The notes under the pieces are model-generated. The model did no database searches, was not told the DNA's origin, and worked only from the letters and a program-made list of their open reading frames with translations. 64,000 nt of DNA, taken from Albugo candida. Its lineage: Eukaryota; Oomycota; Peronosporomycetes; Albuginales; Albuginaceae. Of this stretch, positions 61,844 to 64,000 are shown one piece after another (the stretch's first letter is position 1; each line of letters starts with the position of its first letter). Both the position numbers and the translations under genes were made by a program. Where the stretch lies: positions 124,001-188,000 of the forward strand of contig CAJNAR010000159.1 of the NCBI GenBank assembly GCA_905220665.1, given 5' to 3'.

Positions 61844-64000
61844 ATGTACGCAAATACCCCAGGAAAGCTTACAGGGTACTCGAGAGACTTTACCGACAGT
61901 CCAAAATCGCCTGAATGGAGTGCGAAACAATCTTTTCGCGAATCAACAGCACATTGCAGCACGTGCAGCACAAAAATCTCTCGACTTAAACGCCGCTATC
62001 GATGTCGATCGTGCAATTGTGTCGCCTGTCACTCGTGCGCACCGAAATTTTTCGCTTTGATGGATTCTGGAGAGTGCATTGCTTGCAACGGACGAGTTCA
62101 AAATAAGGACAACCGATCCGTTTTGCAGCCATTTGACGAAAGTGAGTGCCAAAGTCGCTTGAGGCTCTTCGAGTCTGATGATAAAGATGAATGGTTCTCC
62201 GACGAAATGTATAGCCAGCAAAAAAATGTCTTCGTTCCGGACATTGCACCAAATCAAGCGCGGATAGAAAGACCGATTACACCAAAAGCCACAGAAGCGG
62301 TCATTTCACGAAATACATTTAACGATACTGCCAGATCGATTATGCGTCAAGCGGTGCTGCGAGATGCTTCTCCGTTGCACACAAGGTCTACAAAAACGGA
62401 GAAAGGTGGCTTCCGACGCACTTTACGTCGAATATTTGGTTTTAACACATCAAAGCCCAAAAGTATCAACACAACGGTCAAGAGGCAAGATACGCAAGCG
62501 AAAGTTGAGAGTCCATCATCTTTGATAGCGCCCGTTGAGTCAAAAGTCGAAATAGTGCTAGCAGATCAGCATCTTCTTGACTCGGTTGATTCAGTTGACT
62601 CGGTTGAATCTGCTCCTGTGAAGCTACAACGTCGGGATACATTTGAGAATCTTTTTGATTTCGACAGTCTTGATGTCACGATCTTTACTGAACAGCAAAA
62701 ATCTTCTGCTTGGGATAAGATCTCACAAAGCACCGATCACCCTGAAGTACTCACTCAATTCACTCAGCGTCGCTCTTCATTTGATGATTCTACCGCACCC
62801 TCGCTTCGTAACAAAGAGAACTCTGCACCCGGGGCTGAGCCTTACAAAACTCTTTCAACCCGCTCCGACCCGATCGATCAGCTCTCTTTGGATATGGATA
62901 TTTCATACACCCAGAGTGACGTTTCTAATGAAATATGTAAAGAAAGCCCTGAGCCTGAGTCTCAAGTGGAAGCTTCGCATAGACACGGAGTCGCTACTCC
63001 AAAGAATGCAGACGAAGATACGCAGCGACTTGCCGATAAAGTTTTAGCTCTGGAGAAAGAGTTGGCGCTTTTGAAGGAAATGGTACAGTCGGACATTCAT
63101 CAAACCTCCTCAAAGTCTAAAACGACACGGTCCCACCATATTGAAAATGAAGATTTCATAGAGACCGGAATACGGTCAACATCGTATGATGCGCTGTTTG
63201 AAGTAGAGAGCACAGAGACGTCGACCAAAGTTGAAAAACCAACGATTCAGGTGTACGATAGATCCAACAGTTTTTTAAATTACGAGGAAGGAAACGCGCA
63301 GAGGTCTCCGAAAGCAAAGGAATCAATAGTTCAGACAAAAAGGGACTCTAAAAGTGCGGGGCTGTTTGAGGATGAAGATTCGCAAAGTCTGACCGAAATA
63401 GAGGAACCAACGATCCAGGCGTACAATAGATCTTATAGTTCGGTAGCGTTCGAGGAAGAAAACACGCCGACCCTGACGCAAGCAGATGGCGCAACGATGC
63501 AAAATGGAAGAAGTTCTATCAGCGTTACGCTTTTCGAAGAAGAGATATTGGAAGATATACATCAAGAAGAAAAACCCAAGCTCTTGCCTTTTTCTGCTGA
63601 TAATGACGACTCGGAGGGCCATTCAGAGGAAGAAATTGATTGGAGTCGCATTCGTCGAGCTCGTCAGCCGTTGGGAAATGGAAGCTTGAACGCTGACGGA
63701 ATAAAATCATCGCAAGGGGCGTCGCTCAATGAGGCGACAGAATCTGCGACGAAAGAAGAATTCTCAGTCTTTTCAGATGGCTTTGATCCCCTTGACCATC
63801 TTGATGACGATTTGCTGCTTCGAGTGCAAAGGCCCGCAAAGACTTTTACACACTTGGTGCAAAAAGAATCGGTGGAGAAACCCCGCTTGAAAGTAGTAAG
63901 CTCGTCAAGATTGCAAGAATCTCTTCCAAGAGAGATCAAGACAAAAGCCGAAGACTCTGCCCAGTCGATTGATCTCATGGATAGTTCATTACAAATAGAG
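61844..64000 (+). CDS. Large protein with N-terminal FYVE-like zinc finger and internal repeats (3' end outside window)
   Basis: Open frame from the ATG at 61844 to the window edge, at least 719 residues. Residues about 38-90 form a double CxxC cluster (HCSTC, YRCRSCNCVACHSC, CIACNG) of FYVE/RING-like spacing, without the RHHCRxCG basic motif of a classic FYVE domain, so lipid binding is doubtful. The rest is acidic, Ser/Thr-rich and largely disordered. There is a short coiled coil (LADKVLALEKELALLKEM) near residue 400 and three 56-residue repeats from about residue 451. A short DSV-type repeat (GACTCGGTT units, 62579-62611) lies in the middle. It could be a trafficking or cytoskeletal adaptor; the function is not clear. 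Confidence 0.8.
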   Translation, partial: MYANTPGKLTGYSRDFTDSPKSPEWSAKQSFRESTAHCSTCSTKISRLKRRYRCRSCNCVACHSCAPKFFALMDSGECIACNGRVQNKDNRSVLQPFDESECQSRLRLFESDDKDEWFSDEMYSQQKNVFVPDIAPNQARIERPITPKATEAVISRNTFNDTARSIMRQAVLRDASPLHTRSTKTEKGGFRRTLRRIFGFNTSKPKSINTTVKRQDTQAKVESPSSLIAPVESKVEIVLADQHLLDSVDSVDSVESAPVKLQRRDTFENLFDFDSLDVTIFTEQQKSSAWDKISQSTDHPEVLTQFTQRRSSFDDSTAPSLRNKENSAPGAEPYKTLSTRSDPIDQLSLDMDISYTQSDVSNEICKESPEPESQVEASHRHGVATPKNADEDTQRLADKVLALEKELALLKEMVQSDIHQTSSKSKTTRSHHIENEDFIETGIRSTSYDALFEVESTETSTKVEKPTIQVYDRSNSFLNYEEGNAQRSPKAKESIVQTKRDSKSAGLFEDEDSQSLTEIEEPTIQAYNRSYSSVAFEEENTPTLTQADGATMQNGRSSISVTLFEEEILEDIHQEEKPKLLPFSADNDDSEGHSEEEIDWSRIRRARQPLGNGSLNADGIKSSQGASLNEATESATKEEFSVFSDGFDPLDHLDDDLLLRVQRPAKTFTHLVQKESVEKPRLKVVSSSRLQESLPREIKTKAEDSAQSIDLMDSSLQIE
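63194..63697 (+). repeat. Three 168-bp coding repeats
   Basis: Copies start at 63194, 63362 and 63530, exactly 168 bp (56 codons) apart, each beginning with LFE(V/D/E)E. The first two are similar at DNA level through EKPTIQVYDRS and EEPTIQAYNRS; the third is diverged (LFEEEILEDIHQEEKP). Confidence 0.75.

Overview
The window is nuclear DNA of a eukaryote with a compact genome, most probably an oomycete and perhaps an Albugo-like white rust. Reasons: genes are packed on both strands with short spacers; introns that I could place by reading-frame continuity are about 44-65 nt with GT..AG ends; and the content is oomycete-like (secreted GH3 glycosidase family, tandem C..C..C..HGGG repeats, FYVE-C2-membrane fusion, GT71-type transferase, LINE-type non-LTR element). 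The species is inference; no species marker is visible.

Region 1 (1-24.5 kb): the end of a TKL-type kinase gene, then a cluster of four same-strand secreted GH3 beta-glucosidase genes. The unit 'GH3 gene plus convergent membrane F-box/cytochrome b5 gene' exists twice: once intact (20.97-24.48 kb) and once with the b5 gene decayed (9.63-12.69 kb). A 7.0-kb LINE-type element with a perfect 17-bp target-site duplication sits between the third and fourth GH3 genes. All four GH3 genes share a short sequence 133-141 bp before the ATG, and at least three share an element about 840 bp upstream.

Region 2 (24.9-52.6 kb): dense housekeeping and signalling genes: a 570-aa orphan, a PKA-like AGC kinase, a SET-domain methyltransferase, listerin (LTN1), a UBL3-like prenylated ubiquitin-fold protein, LAS1, a GT71-type transferase, a FYVE-C2-membrane protein, a SKP1-like protein, a class II eIF4E, a Cys-rich protein whose motifs suggest a copper sensor, an AUH-type hydratase, a PX-domain protein, a METTL22-like methyltransferase and a small tail-anchored protein. 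Several have recurring themes: translation and ribosome biology (LTN1, LAS1, eIF4E, NHP2) and ubiquitin machinery (LTN1, UBL3, SKP1-like, F-box/b5).

Region 3 (52.6-64 kb) is sparser: about 3.8 kb without a convincing gene, then a CCDC112-like coiled-coil gene, a weak two-exon candidate, NHP2, and the start of a long zinc-finger protein that runs off the window end and contains three 168-bp coding repeats. Exon boundaries given below are my own readings from frame continuity and splice consensus, without transcript support.
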